DNA of 64,000 bases from Arthrobacter sp. OV608 (GCA_900110595.1 FOEZ01000006.1:124001-188000); one strand, 5' to 3'. Counted from the first letter of the stretch, positions 25,763-34,681 are shown. The notes: a model not told the origin generated them from the sequence alone. Numbers and translations: made by a program.

Positions 25763-27318
25763 GCAGCAACCGTTATCCGGCCTCGGTCGACGTCGCCATC
25801 GTCGGCAGCGGTCCCACGGCTTCGGCCTACGCGCGGATCCTCAGCGAGGAAGCGCCCGGTGCCACTATTGCCATGTTCGAGGTGGGCCCTACGGTCAGCA
25901 ACCCGCCCGGGGCGCACGTCAAGAACATCGAGGACCCTGAGCGCCGCAGCCTTGCCCAGCGCGCCTCGGAAGGCCCGGGGGCAGGCGCCGAAACGGTAAA
26001 CTCCCCTGGAGCGGTGAAGAGCGGCCAGCGCCGTGCCCGGCCCGGAACCTACCTGCTGCAGGACGGCTACGCCTTCCCGGGCGAGGACGGCATGCCCGTC
26101 GCGGCCATGTCCAGCAATGTGGGCGGCATGGCCGCCCACTGGACCGCCGCCTGCCCCCGGCCCGGCGGCAAGGAGCGCATCCCCTTCCTGCCGGACCTGG
26201 AAGAGCTCCTTAACGACGCCAACCGGCTCCTGGGCGTCACCACGCACGCTTTTGATGGTGCCCCCTTCTCGGACCTGGTCCGGGAACGACTCGCCGGCGT
26301 AGTGGATCAGGGCCGAAAGCCTGCCTTCCGCGTCCAGCCCATGCCCCTTGCTGTACACCGGCGGCAGGATGGCGCCCTCGTCTGGTCCGGCTCCGACGTC
26401 GTTATGGGGGCGGCCACCCGCGATAATCCGCAGTTTGAACTGTTTGATGAATCGCTGGTGACCCGTGTGCTGGTGGAGGACGGCACTGCTGCCGGCATCG
26501 AAGTCCAGGACCGCCGCAGCGGGGACACCCATCAGGTGGCCGCCCGTTACGTTGTGGTGGGGGCGGACGCCCTGCGCACACCGCAGCTGCTGTGGGCTTC
26601 CGGGATCCGGCCCGACGCCCTGGGCCGCTACCTGAACGACCAGGCGCAGGTGGTGTTCGCGAGCAGGCTCCGCGATGTCCAGCCCGAGGACGCGCCGGCA
26701 GCGGCCAATGGTGCCCTCAGTGAGCAGAGCGGAGTGGCCTGGGTTCCCTATACGGACGAGGCGCCCTTCCACGGCCAGATTATGCAGCTGGATGCATCCC
26801 CGGTTCCCCTGGCCGAGGATGATCCCATCGTCCCGGGCTCCATCGTGGGGCTGGGCCTGTTCTGCGCGAAGGACCTGCAGCGCGAGGACAGGGTGGCGTT
26901 CGACGACGATACCCGGGACTCCTACGGGATGCCCGCCATGCGCATCCACTACCGGCTGACCGAGCGGGACCACGACGTGCTGGACCGCGCCAGGCAGGAA
27001 ATTGTCCGCCTGGGCAAGGCTGTGGGCGAACCGCTGGACGAGCGCCCCTTTGTCCTGCCGCCCGGTGCGTCGCTGCACTACCAGGGCACCACGCGCATGG
27101 GTGACACGGACGACGGCGAGAGTGTCTGTTCGCCCGACAGCCAGGTGTGGCAGGTCCCCGGCCTCTTTGTGGCCGGCAACGGCGTTATCCCCACCGCCAC
27201 GGCCTGCAATCCCACACTGACGTCGGTGGCCCTCGCCGTGCGCGGCGCACGGAAAATCGCAGAAGAAATCACCAGCTCTTTACTTATGTCCGAATCAGAC
27301 AATAGACTGTCTAAATAA
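25759..27318 (+). CDS. GMC-type FAD oxidoreductase, C-glycoside 3-oxidase (CarA)-like (copy 1)
   Basis: A 519-residue flavoenzyme of the GMC/pyranose-oxidase type, starting at GTG 25759. The FAD-binding motif is VAIVGSGPTASAYARIL (about 11-27), SSNVGGMAAHWTA contacts the flavin, and the C-terminal catalytic His and Asn appear in ASLHYQGTTRMG and ACNPTLTSVA. Bacterial CarA enzymes of this type oxidise the C3 hydroxyl of C- or O-glycosides, which prepares them for deglycosidases. Four beta/alpha deglycosidase genes follow directly. The last 13 codons overlap a putative promoter element. The exact glycoside is unknown. Confidence 0.8.
   Translation: MSSNRYPASVDVAIVGSGPTASAYARILSEEAPGATIAMFEVGPTVSNPPGAHVKNIEDPERRSLAQRASEGPGAGAETVNSPGAVKSGQRRARPGTYLLQDGYAFPGEDGMPVAAMSSNVGGMAAHWTAACPRPGGKERIPFLPDLEELLNDANRLLGVTTHAFDGAPFSDLVRERLAGVVDQGRKPAFRVQPMPLAVHRRQDGALVWSGSDVVMGAATRDNPQFELFDESLVTRVLVEDGTAAGIEVQDRRSGDTHQVAARYVVVGADALRTPQLLWASGIRPDALGRYLNDQAQVVFASRLRDVQPEDAPAAANGALSEQSGVAWVPYTDEAPFHGQIMQLDASPVPLAEDDPIVPGSIVGLGLFCAKDLQREDRVAFDDDTRDSYGMPAMRIHYRLTERDHDVLDRARQEIVRLGKAVGEPLDERPFVLPPGASLHYQGTTRMGDTDDGESVCSPDSQVWQVPGLFVAGNGVIPTATACNPTLTSVALAVRGARKIAEEITSSLLMSESDNRLSK
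27282..27290 (+). promoter_or_regulatory. Candidate island operator, site 3
   Basis: ACTTATGTC lies within the last codons of the GMC oxidase gene, 114 bases upstream of the next beta gene. A nearby AGACA/TGTCT inverted pair and ATAAGT (27325-27330, the reverse of ACTTAT) make this stretch look like an internal promoter. Confidence 0.45.
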
Positions 27319-27403
27319 TGAATAAGTGCCGGTAGCGCGGCAACTTCGTTCCAGCACAGGCATTTCACTCACGGCAAGGCATGCCGCAGACAAGGAGGTC
27401 TCG

Positions 27404-27799
27404 ATGATCGCCGACCGCATAATCGAGCAGGGAACACTGACCACCCAGGACGGCCGCACCGCCGTCGAAGTCCGGATCCCCTGGTACCGCGCCCTTCCGG
27501 GCTCATGCATCGCCGGCGCAGCACTGACGGTTGACGGCGTTGCCGCACCGGAGGACTCCCTGCGCTGGACCATGAACAACCGCACGTTCAGCTTTGAAGA
27601 ACTCGTGGATGAAACCGGCGAATGGTGGTTTCCGCTGGACTCGGCCGTCCTTTCCGGCGACCTTCCCGTCCGTGACGGCCAAGCCGAGCACGAGGTCCGG
27701 GTGGACCTGAAGCTCTACATCCCCTACATCATCACCGACCACGGCGTGCTGCACATCGAAGAGCACGACACCAAGACCATGAAGGTGGCACAGCGATGA
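27404..27799 (+). CDS. C-glycoside deglycosidase beta subunit-like protein (DUF6379-like)
   Basis: A 131-residue protein. I place the start at ATG 27404, which has a perfect AAGGAGG seven bases upstream. Family landmarks are RIPWYRALPGSCIAGAAL, MNNRTFSFEELVD, EWWFPLD and LKLYIPYI. The beta subunit is a small beta-sandwich that completes the active site of the TIM-barrel alpha subunit. It overlaps the alpha gene by four bases (ATGA), the arrangement expected for an obligate heteromer. Confidence 0.85.
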   Translation: MIADRIIEQGTLTTQDGRTAVEVRIPWYRALPGSCIAGAALTVDGVAAPEDSLRWTMNNRTFSFEELVDETGEWWFPLDSAVLSGDLPVRDGQAEHEVRVDLKLYIPYIITDHGVLHIEEHDTKTMKVAQR

Positions 27800-28899
27800 C
27801 CAGCCTCGGCACGCCGATCCAGGGCGTCACCCTTTACAGCTTCACCCGGGCTTTCCACGCCCGGCAGTACGACCTTGACGGCCTCATCCGCAAGGTGGCG
27901 GCCGAAGGTTTCGGCCCGGGCCTTGAGGTTATCGGGTTCTCGAGCCTGCGCGGCTTCCCGGACCGCATCGATGACACCTTTGTGGGCCAGTTCCGCGACC
28001 TGGTGGCCGAGGTGGACCTCGTCCCCACCTCGCTGGCAGTGAACGTTGATACCGGCATCCGGCGGGACCGGCTGATGAACCACGACGAGCTGGTCGAATA
28101 CATGCGCAAGCAGATCGAAGTGGCCGCCCGGCTCGGCTTCCCGATCGCCCGCGTGCAGATCTCGCTGACCCCCGACGCCATGGAAAGCCTGCTGCCCGTG
28201 GCCGAGAAGTACGGCGTCACCCTTGCCCTCGAAGTCCACGCCGACCAGCACGGCGCGCACGAACGCGTCCTGGCGCTGCGCGACCGCTACGAGAAGCTCG
28301 ATTCCCCGCTGCTCGGTTTCACTGCCGACTGGGGCGCCACTGTCACCGGCTTTGCCCCCTCCCTGCTGGAGGCCTACCGCCGCCGTGGTGCTTCGGAGGA
28401 CCTGCTCCGGCAGGTGGTTGACCTGTGGGACGGCTTCTATGCCGAAGGACCGCCCAACAACCAGAAGGTCCACGGCGAACGTTTCGGTGCCTTTATTGGC
28501 CTCGCCGCCCGGAACGGCCGGCCGGACCTGGGCATCGACTTCGGCATCAACGGAACGGGACTGTTCGGCCCTGCACCGCTGGACACCTGGCTGGAAATCA
28601 TGCCCTGGGTCCGCCACGTGCACGGCAAGTTCTTCGGCATCGACGAAAACGGCGAAGAGCCCTCAGTGCCGGTGCGCGGCCTGGTCCGGCAACTCGTGGA
28701 AAACGGCTACTCCGGTGCCATCTCCAGTGAATATGAAGGCTGGCATTGGAACAACTGGCAGGACCCGTTCGAGATCATCCGCGGCGAGCAGGCCGTCCAG
28801 CGTTCAGCAGCCGCCAACGCCGGTTCCGCCATGATCACCGACGCATCGGACGCCCGCCGCATCCTCAGCAGCCATCTCGCCCAGCCCGTCCGCGGCTGA
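27796..28899 (+). CDS. C-glycoside deglycosidase alpha subunit-like protein
   Basis: A 367-residue xylose-isomerase-like TIM barrel. Expected metal ligands lie in LALEVHADQ (Glu), GFTADWGA (Asp), HVHGKFFGID (His) and ISSEYEGWHW (Glu). With its overlapping beta partner it should cleave 3-keto-C-glycosides into the aglycone and an anhydro-keto sugar, or do a related elimination on 3-keto-O-glycosides. It differs from the 28919 alpha (WNNWQDP tail instead of the EWEGHAFADLG form), so a different aglycone preference is likely. Confidence 0.85.
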   Translation: MTSLGTPIQGVTLYSFTRAFHARQYDLDGLIRKVAAEGFGPGLEVIGFSSLRGFPDRIDDTFVGQFRDLVAEVDLVPTSLAVNVDTGIRRDRLMNHDELVEYMRKQIEVAARLGFPIARVQISLTPDAMESLLPVAEKYGVTLALEVHADQHGAHERVLALRDRYEKLDSPLLGFTADWGATVTGFAPSLLEAYRRRGASEDLLRQVVDLWDGFYAEGPPNNQKVHGERFGAFIGLAARNGRPDLGIDFGINGTGLFGPAPLDTWLEIMPWVRHVHGKFFGIDENGEEPSVPVRGLVRQLVENGYSGAISSEYEGWHWNNWQDPFEIIRGEQAVQRSAAANAGSAMITDASDARRILSSHLAQPVRG

Positions 28900-28918
28900 A
28901 ACAAAAGGAATCAAAGAC

Positions 28919-29944
28919 ATGTCAGAAGGCATCGCAGGCTCGGGCATCGAGCTTGGCATCACCCTTTACTCACTCACCTCCGAATTCGCCGCCGGGCTCT
29001 ACACCCCGGAGACCCTGATCAAAGCGGTCGCCGATGAAGGCCTCGGCCCCGGCGTCGAATTCAACATCGCCCAGATGCTGCGCACCTACCCGGACGTGGA
29101 CGAGGATTTCGTCCGCCTGTGGCGGGACAGCATGGACCGCTACGGCCTGACCCCCAGCGCCGTGGGCACCAACCTGGACATGGGCCGCCGTAAAGAGCGC
29201 GACATGACGCCGGACGAGGAGTTCGACTTCTTCGCCCGGCAGCTCAAGACCGCCAACACGCTCGGCTTCAACAAGATCGTCATCAGGTCCGCGGGCAAGG
29301 AACTGCTCCGCCGGCTGCTTCCGCTGGCCGAGAAGTACGACCAGAAGCTCGGCTACGAGATCCACGCGCCCCAGGGCCCGAACGATCCCAAGATCCTCCA
29401 GATCCGCGAGATGTATGAGGAGCTCGGCAGCGACCGGCTGGGCTTCACGGCGGATTTCAGTTCCACCATGCACAGCCTGTCGCCCACGCTGTTCCGCACC
29501 CTGACCCAGATGGGCCTCCCGCAGGAGCACTTCGCTGTCATGCAGGACATCTGGCGCAAGCCGCTGCCCATGCAGGAGCGGAACCAGGAGTTCGAGGACT
29601 ACCTCCGCGAAAATAACTTCGATCCCGCCCGGCTGGGCCCCTTCACCCGGCTGGCGTTCAACATGCACGGACTGGTCCCGCCGGAGGAATGGCTGGACAT
29701 CATGCCGCAGATGTTCCACGTCCACGCGAAGTTCTACGACATCGACGAGAACGGCAACGAGCCCGCCATGGACATCCCGCGCATCGTGCGCCAGTTCGTC
29801 AAGGGCGGCTACCAGGGCTTCCTGTCCAGCGAATGGGAAGGCCACGCCTTCGCGGACCTGGGCGAATCGGACCCCATCGACCTGGTGAAAAAGCAGCACG
29901 CACTGATGCGCCGCGCCATTGAAGAATCCGTCGTTCCGGCCTAG
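28919..29944 (+). CDS. C-glycoside deglycosidase alpha subunit-like protein (second)
   Basis: A 341-residue TIM barrel. The predicted metal ligands are Glu147 (YEIHAP), Asp179 (TADFSS), His269 (HVHAKFYDID) and Glu305 (SSEWEGHA). It is very similar to the C-terminal part of fusion 2. AAAAGGA precedes its ATG. No beta gene touches it: the matching beta lies 788 bases downstream at 30733 after the NTF2-like gene, all on one strand. The pair therefore looks like a two-chain relative of fusion 2. Confidence 0.85.
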   Translation: MSEGIAGSGIELGITLYSLTSEFAAGLYTPETLIKAVADEGLGPGVEFNIAQMLRTYPDVDEDFVRLWRDSMDRYGLTPSAVGTNLDMGRRKERDMTPDEEFDFFARQLKTANTLGFNKIVIRSAGKELLRRLLPLAEKYDQKLGYEIHAPQGPNDPKILQIREMYEELGSDRLGFTADFSSTMHSLSPTLFRTLTQMGLPQEHFAVMQDIWRKPLPMQERNQEFEDYLRENNFDPARLGPFTRLAFNMHGLVPPEEWLDIMPQMFHVHAKFYDIDENGNEPAMDIPRIVRQFVKGGYQGFLSSEWEGHAFADLGESDPIDLVKKQHALMRRAIEESVVPA

Positions 29945-29953
29945 GGGGTCCAA

Positions 29954-30724
29954 ATGCCTACTATCGACACCGACCTCACAGCAGAGGTGGAGCGCCTGCG
30001 GGGCGAACTTGCTGAAGCCCTGAAACTGGCCCGCCGGGCCAACGACCGGGGCGACATTGAGAACCTGTTCAACCGCTACATGTACCTGCACAATGCCTTT
30101 GAGGATGAACAGATTATCCCGCTGTGGGTGAAGCCGGGCACTCCCGGCATCCGGGCGAGGTACACCAACGCCGGCCAGTACACGGACTATGAGAGTGTCA
30201 TCCGCTACCACCAGGGCCGTCCGCGGCCCGAGGGCAAGCTCATCCTGCACTACACCACCACTCCGGTCATCGAAGTGGCCGCCGACGGCAACACGGCCAA
30301 GGGCGTCTGGATCATGACCGGCAACGAGTCCGGCCTGACCGACCCGGAAGTGGCCAAAGACAGCCCGGACTACATGTATTCGCCGGGCGAGGTTCAGGGC
30401 AAAAAGGTCTGGGCCCACTGGGTCTGGTGCAAGTACGCTGTGGACTTCCTGCGCCAGGACGGGGAATGGAAGATTTGGAAATTCCGCTGCTACGAGCTCC
30501 TGCGGGCACCCTTCGAGGAAAACTGGATCAGCTTCGCCGAGAAGAACCAGCATGCCTTCGCCCTGGACCTGATGTACTTCGGCGACGACGGCAAGCCGGT
30601 GTTTATGCCGCCCGCGGACGAACCCGTGCCGCAGGAATACCACCCATACAGCCCCTCCACCCGGCAGACGCTTAATCCCCTGCCGCCCGCACCCCACGAC
30701 ACCTTCGTCGACACGTTCAAGTAA
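29954..30724 (+). CDS. SnoaL/NTF2-like domain protein
   Basis: A 256-residue protein. A short coiled-coil-like helix (LTAEVERLRGELAEALKLA) leads to an NTF2-like cone (about 25-190) with DIENLFNRYMYLHNAFE, then a proline-rich tail. NTF2-like proteins of this type act as small hydrolases, isomerases or decarboxylases, or as accessory subunits in aromatic catabolism. It lies between an alpha and a beta deglycosidase gene with 9- and 8-base gaps, so co-translation and a direct role in the same pathway are likely. The activity is unknown. Confidence 0.7.
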   Translation: MPTIDTDLTAEVERLRGELAEALKLARRANDRGDIENLFNRYMYLHNAFEDEQIIPLWVKPGTPGIRARYTNAGQYTDYESVIRYHQGRPRPEGKLILHYTTTPVIEVAADGNTAKGVWIMTGNESGLTDPEVAKDSPDYMYSPGEVQGKKVWAHWVWCKYAVDFLRQDGEWKIWKFRCYELLRAPFEENWISFAEKNQHAFALDLMYFGDDGKPVFMPPADEPVPQEYHPYSPSTRQTLNPLPPAPHDTFVDTFK

Positions 30725-30732
30725 GGAAAGCC

Positions 30733-31131
30733 ATGGCAACTCACAACTCCCTGTTCCAGGACGCCGACGTCCGCAGGCACCCCGAGGGCATTTCGGTGTC
30801 CGTGCAACTGCCCTGGTACCGCAGCCTCTGGCTCTCCGCCGTGGACGATGTTGCGGCCACGGTCAACGGCGTGGCGATCCCCAAGGAATCCCTCCGCTTC
30901 GAATTGCAGGGCAAGTCCTATTCCATCGCGGAGCTGCCCGAGCAGTGGGAAACCCTGTGGTTCGTCGCGGACAAGCCCGATGTCATCATCCCGCTGGACC
31001 GCATCCCCGACGCAGGCGAGGAGATCGACGTCGAGGTCATCCTCACCCTCCGCCTGCTCTACATGCAGATCGCGCCCATGCGCTACGTCGGAAACCGGGT
31101 GGCGGTTGAGCGCAAGGTAGTGCTGGCATGA
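30733..31131 (+). CDS. C-glycoside deglycosidase beta subunit-like protein (second)
   Basis: A 132-residue DUF6379-like protein: QLPWYRSLWLSAVDDVAAT, FELQGKSYSIAELP, WETLWFV and LRLLYMQIAPM. It closely resembles residues 1-137 of fusion 2. TAAGGAAAG precedes the ATG. It overlaps the following dehydrogenase gene by four bases. It is probably the partner of the alpha encoded at 28919. Confidence 0.83.
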   Translation: MATHNSLFQDADVRRHPEGISVSVQLPWYRSLWLSAVDDVAATVNGVAIPKESLRFELQGKSYSIAELPEQWETLWFVADKPDVIIPLDRIPDAGEEIDVEVILTLRLLYMQIAPMRYVGNRVAVERKVVLA

Positions 31132-32315
31132 CAACCCTTCGGGTTGCCATGATCGGTTACGGCTTCATGGGAGCTGCCCACTCCCAGGGCTGGCGGACCG
31201 CACCCCGAGTGTTCGACCTGCCCGCCGAACCGGAAATGGCCGTCATCGTGGGGCGCAACGCCGAAGCGGTGGCGGACGCAGCCCAAAAGTGGGGCTGGGC
31301 TGAGTCCGCCACCGACTGGCGCGAGGTGATCGCCCGGGACGATATCGACGTCGTCGACATCGTAACTCCCGGCGACTCCCACACCGAGATCGCGATCGCG
31401 GCCCTTGAGGCCGGGAAGCACGTTCTCTGCGAAAAGCCGCTGGCCAATGCTGTTGCCGAGGCCGAAGCGATGGCCGAGGCTGCCGGGCGGGCCGCCGCCC
31501 GGGGCATTCGGGCGATGGTGGGATTCACCTACCGCCGGGTTCCCGCCGTGACGTTTTTGCGGAACCTGATTGCCGAAGGCGCCGTGGGAACCATCAACCA
31601 GGTGCGTGCCTCGTACCGGCAGGACTGGCTGGTGGACCCCGAAATGCCGCTCGCCTGGCGCCTGCAGAAGGAACACGCCGGCTCCGGGGCGCTGGGTGAC
31701 ATCGGCGCCCACGCCATCGACCTGGCCCAGTTCGTGACCGGACTGAACCTCGAAAAGGTCTCCGGCACCATCGACACCATCGTCAAGGAGCGCCCTCTTT
31801 TGGACTCGGGTTCCGGGCTCTCGGGCACTGCCGGTGCCGGCAAGGGCCAGGTGACGGTGGACGACATCGCCATCTTCACGGGCCGCTTCGAATCCGGCGC
31901 GCTGGCTTCCTTCGAGGCCTCCCGCTTCGCCACCGGCCGGAAGAACGCGCTGCAGATCGAAGTCTCGGGGGACAAGGGCGCACTGGCCTTCGACCTCGAG
32001 GACCTCAACAGCGTCCAGTTCTACGACCGGACAGCACCTGCGGACCGCCAGGGCTTCCGGAAAATCCTGGTCACCGAGGCGGAGCATCCCTACGTCTCGG
32101 CGTGGTGGCCGGCCGGGCACATGCTCGGCTACGAGCACGGGTTCTCCCATCAGGTCAAGGACTTCGTGGAAGCAATCGTGGGCGGCACCGATCCGCATCC
32201 CACGTTCGCTGACGGGCTGCGGGTGCAGCGGGTGCTCGACGCCGTCGAGCGCAGTTCCGAAAATGAGTCCGCCTGGACACGCGTCGCCGCCAACGTCCCG
32301 GCGCAGGTTTCGTAG
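31128..32315 (+). CDS. Gfo/Idh/MocA-family dehydrogenase
   Basis: A 395-residue enzyme. The Rossmann motif is VAMIGYGFMGAAHSQGW (about 6-22), the signature is CEKPLANAVAEAEAM, and GALGDIGAHAIDLAQF carries the catalytic Asp and His. The closest architecture is the IolG- and DgpA-like group. DgpA, from gut puerarin metabolism, oxidises C3 of a C-glucoside with NAD and belongs to this family, so this could be a second, NAD-linked route to the 3-keto substrate or act on the released sugar. It overlaps the beta gene by four bases. Confidence 0.85.
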   Translation: MTTLRVAMIGYGFMGAAHSQGWRTAPRVFDLPAEPEMAVIVGRNAEAVADAAQKWGWAESATDWREVIARDDIDVVDIVTPGDSHTEIAIAALEAGKHVLCEKPLANAVAEAEAMAEAAGRAAARGIRAMVGFTYRRVPAVTFLRNLIAEGAVGTINQVRASYRQDWLVDPEMPLAWRLQKEHAGSGALGDIGAHAIDLAQFVTGLNLEKVSGTIDTIVKERPLLDSGSGLSGTAGAGKGQVTVDDIAIFTGRFESGALASFEASRFATGRKNALQIEVSGDKGALAFDLEDLNSVQFYDRTAPADRQGFRKILVTEAEHPYVSAWWPAGHMLGYEHGFSHQVKDFVEAIVGGTDPHPTFADGLRVQRVLDAVERSSENESAWTRVAANVPAQVS

Positions 32316-32327
32316 GAGGGGAAACAG

Positions 32328-33332
32328 ATGGCACGACCAATTACGCTGTTCACCGGCCAGTGGGCCGACCTGCCGTTTGAGGAGGTGGCCCGGCTCGCCG
32401 GCGAGTGGGGCTACGACGGGCTGGAAATCGCCTGCTGGGGCGATCACCTGGACCCCTGGCGCTGGGACGACGATGCCTACGTGCAGGGCAAACTCGACAT
32501 CCTGGAACGCCACGGCCTTAAGGTGTGGACCATCTCCAACCACCTCAAAGGCCAGGCCGTGTGCGATGACCCCATCGACGAACGGCACCGCGGCATCCTG
32601 CCGGACAACGTCTGGGGCGACGGCGACCCTGAAGGGGTGCGCCGCCGTGCCGCCGAGGAAATGAAGAACACCGCCCGGCTCGCCGCCAAGCTTGGCGTGA
32701 AGACGGTGACCGGATTTACGGGTTCGTCCATCTGGAAGTACGTGGCGATGTTTCCGCCGGCCTCCGAAAAGATGGTGGACGCCGGGTACCAGGACTTTGC
32801 TGACCGGTGGAACCCCATCCTGGACGTCTTCGACGAGGTGGGCGTCCGGTTCGCCCACGAGGTGCATCCGTCCGAGATCGCCTACGACTACTGGACCACC
32901 CAGCGCGCGCTGGAGGCGATCGGGCACCGTGAGGCCTTCGGGCTGAACTGGGATCCGAGCCACATGGTGTGGCAGGACATCGATCCCGTGGGGTTCCTGT
33001 GGGACTTCAAGGACCGGATCTACCACGTGCACTGCAAGGACACGAAGAAGCGCCTGACCAACGGGCGCAACGGCCGGCTCTCGTCCCACCTGGCATGGGC
33101 CGACCCGCGCCGCGGCTGGGACTTCATCTCCACAGGCCACGGCGACGTGCCCTGGGAGGACGCCTTCCGGATGCTCAACTCCATCAACTACCGCGGGCCG
33201 TTGTCCGTGGAGTGGGAGGACGCCGGCATGGACCGCCTGGCCGGCGCCCCCGAAGCGCTGGCATTCGTCCGCAGGCTCTCCAGTTACGAGCCCTCGGCGG
33301 CAGCTTTCGACGCCGCCTTCAGCACGAAGTAG
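32328..33332 (+). CDS. Sugar phosphate isomerase/epimerase-like TIM barrel
   Basis: A 334-residue protein with AGGAGGGG ahead of its ATG. It opens [20 protein letters not shown], and the barrel has [20 protein letters not shown] (metal Glu), [11 protein letters not shown] (Asp/His), [10 protein letters not shown] (His), then STGHGDVPW and [10 protein letters not shown] (Glu). All four metal ligands are present. This belongs to the canonical sugar isomerase/epimerase group seen with 3-keto-glucose catabolism, not the deglycosidase alpha group, as it lacks the long insert. It probably handles the keto sugar after cleavage. Confidence 0.82.
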   Translation: MARPITLFTGQWADLPFEEVARLAGEWGYDGLEIACWGDHLDPWRWDDDAYVQGKLDILERHGLKVWTISNHLKGQAVCDDPIDERHRGILPDNVWGDGDPEGVRRRAAEEMKNTARLAAKLGVKTVTGFTGSSIWKYVAMFPPASEKMVDAGYQDFADRWNPILDVFDEVGVRFAHEVHPSEIAYDYWTTQRALEAIGHREAFGLNWDPSHMVWQDIDPVGFLWDFKDRIYHVHCKDTKKRLTNGRNGRLSSHLAWADPRRGWDFISTGHGDVPWEDAFRMLNSINYRGPLSVEWEDAGMDRLAGAPEALAFVRRLSSYEPSAAAFDAAFSTK

Positions 33333-33355
33333 TTCAGCACCAACTAATTCAGCCC

Positions 33356-33391
33356 AAAGCCCGGCCCCGGAAAACCCCGGGGCCGGGCTTT
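33356..33391. terminator. Strong bidirectional hairpin
   Basis: AAAGCCCGGCCCCGG (33356-33370) pairs perfectly with CCGGGGCCGGGCTTT (33377-33391) around AAAACC. The A-run before and T-run after give terminators in both directions. It lies between the convergent isomerase and AhpD-like genes. Confidence 0.88.
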
Positions 33392-33394
33392 CGG

Positions 33395-33865
33395 CTATTC
33401 CGGCTTGACTGCGTAGGCGCTGCTGATTGCTATCCGGTTGTAGGTATTGATCGTCATAGTCAGCCATGTCACGGCGGACACCTGTCCCGGAGTCAACTGC
33501 CCGGCCGCTGACTGGTACCAGCCCGCATTTGTGTGGGAGTCCTGGATCAGCGTGATGTATTCGCAAAGGGCCAGTGCCGCGCGTTCCTGATCGTCGAAGT
33601 ACAGGCTCTCCCGCCAGGCGGGCAGCACACTCAGTCGCTCAAGGCTCTCACCTTTCGCCAGCGAGTCCTTGGTGTGGATCCGCAGGCAGAATGCACAGCC
33701 GTTGATCTGGGAGGCGCGGATCTTTACCAGCTCAATAAGCAGTGGCGAGAGTCCCTCTCCCAGGGCGGCCCGGTCCGCCCTCAAGGCTGCGGAATTGATG
33801 GCTTTGTACAGTTCCGGGTGCTGGGCACCCACATCGGTCCTGGGGAGGATTGCTGTAGCGGTCAT
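33395..33865 (-). CDS. Carboxymuconolactone decarboxylase / AhpD-like protein
   Basis: A 156-residue protein started at ATG 33865 (GGAG upstream). The AhpD-type redox motif is INGCAFCLRIHTKDS (CxxC then His, about 50-64). AhpD-like proteins are alkylhydroperoxidase-like disulfide reductases, and decarboxylase members lack this CxxC. A peroxidase-type role is therefore more likely than lactone decarboxylation. It might scavenge the H2O2 that FAD oxidases such as the two GMC enzymes can produce. It is downstream of the TetR gene on the same strand. Confidence 0.83.
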   Translation of the reverse strand: MTATAILPRTDVGAQHPELYKAINSAALRADRAALGEGLSPLLIELVKIRASQINGCAFCLRIHTKDSLAKGESLERLSVLPAWRESLYFDDQERAALALCEYITLIQDSHTNAGWYQSAAGQLTPGQVSAVTWLTMTINTYNRIAISSAYAVKPE

Positions 33866-34006
33866 TGTGTGTGGGGCTCCTTGGCTCGATAGGGAGTGCG
33901 CTTCTGCGCTGGGTCCACCATCTCTTCCCTGCTGCGTTGGGAACCACTGAATGGGACGAACTGCCACCAGACGTTCCACCTCCGGTGGCGCGGGAGCAGC
34001 GGCTGT

Positions 34007-34681
34007 CTACGTCCTTGCCCGGCCGCCGTCCAGGTATTCGGGGGTTGCCATGCCGGCAACGGCGAAGCCGGACAGGTTCCGCAAGAAGGCTCCGTCGATG
34101 TCCTGGCCTGTCGCGATCAGCCGGTGATGGATTGCCCCGTAGAGGGCATCGATAACCATGCCGGCGTCGATGTCGCCCCGCACTTGCCCCCGGTGCTGGG
34201 CCCGTTGAATGATCGTCAGGAATCCTTGCCGACGCTCCCGAAGCATTGTCTGCCGAAGATGGACGGCGAACTCTGCGTCCCTGATGGCCTCAGCCAGCAG
34301 GTTGGCGACTGTGGACGCCGCTCCGCCCACCTTCAGGCAATAGGTCAGCGCCACGAGGTAGGCATGCAGGTCCCTTGCCACATCGCCGGTGTCGTGAACG
34401 TCGGTGAGCAAGTTCGTTTTATAGGTGAATGCTTCCAGGACCAGCAGCTGACGCGATGGCCAATAGCGGTACAGCGTTGATTTGCTCACCCCCGACGCCC
34501 TGGCTACCGCGTCAATGGTGACGGCCTCATAGGTGAGCCGGTCGATCAGGTTGCTTGCTGCCCGCAGGACTTTCTCCCGCATTTCCGCCTCGCGGGAGGC
34601 CGCTAACGGGTGGGCAGGATCGGCGTTACGGCGCTGCGAAGCCCGAAACCCGGGAGGCTGATGGCCCGACAATGCGCTCAT
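34007..34681 (-). CDS. TetR-family regulator
   Basis: A 224-residue protein. The helix-turn-helix is TIDAVARASGVSKSTLYRYWPSRQLL (about 55-80), after a polar leader of some 30 residues. The C-terminal helical ligand domain is TetR_C-like. It lies 51 bases after the divergent-pair alpha gene and 141 bases before the AhpD-like gene, all on the minus strand. It may control these or act on efflux or aromatic functions. No clear TetR palindrome was seen directly upstream. Confidence 0.85.
   Translation of the reverse strand: MSALSGHQPPGFRASQRRNADPAHPLAASREAEMREKVLRAASNLIDRLTYEAVTIDAVARASGVSKSTLYRYWPSRQLLVLEAFTYKTNLLTDVHDTGDVARDLHAYLVALTYCLKVGGAASTVANLLAEAIRDAEFAVHLRQTMLRERRQGFLTIIQRAQHRGQVRGDIDAGMVIDALYGAIHHRLIATGQDIDGAFLRNLSGFAVAGMATPEYLDGGRART

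Noticed and set aside
28970..30739. 589-residue minus-strand open frame
   Set aside because: It is antisense to the alpha deglycosidase and NTF2-like genes and has a biased, His/Val/Gly-rich composition with no family motif.
31083..33566. 827-residue minus-strand open frame
   Set aside because: It is antisense to a dehydrogenase and an isomerase with clear family motifs and good ribosome sites. Long shadow frames are common at this GC content.
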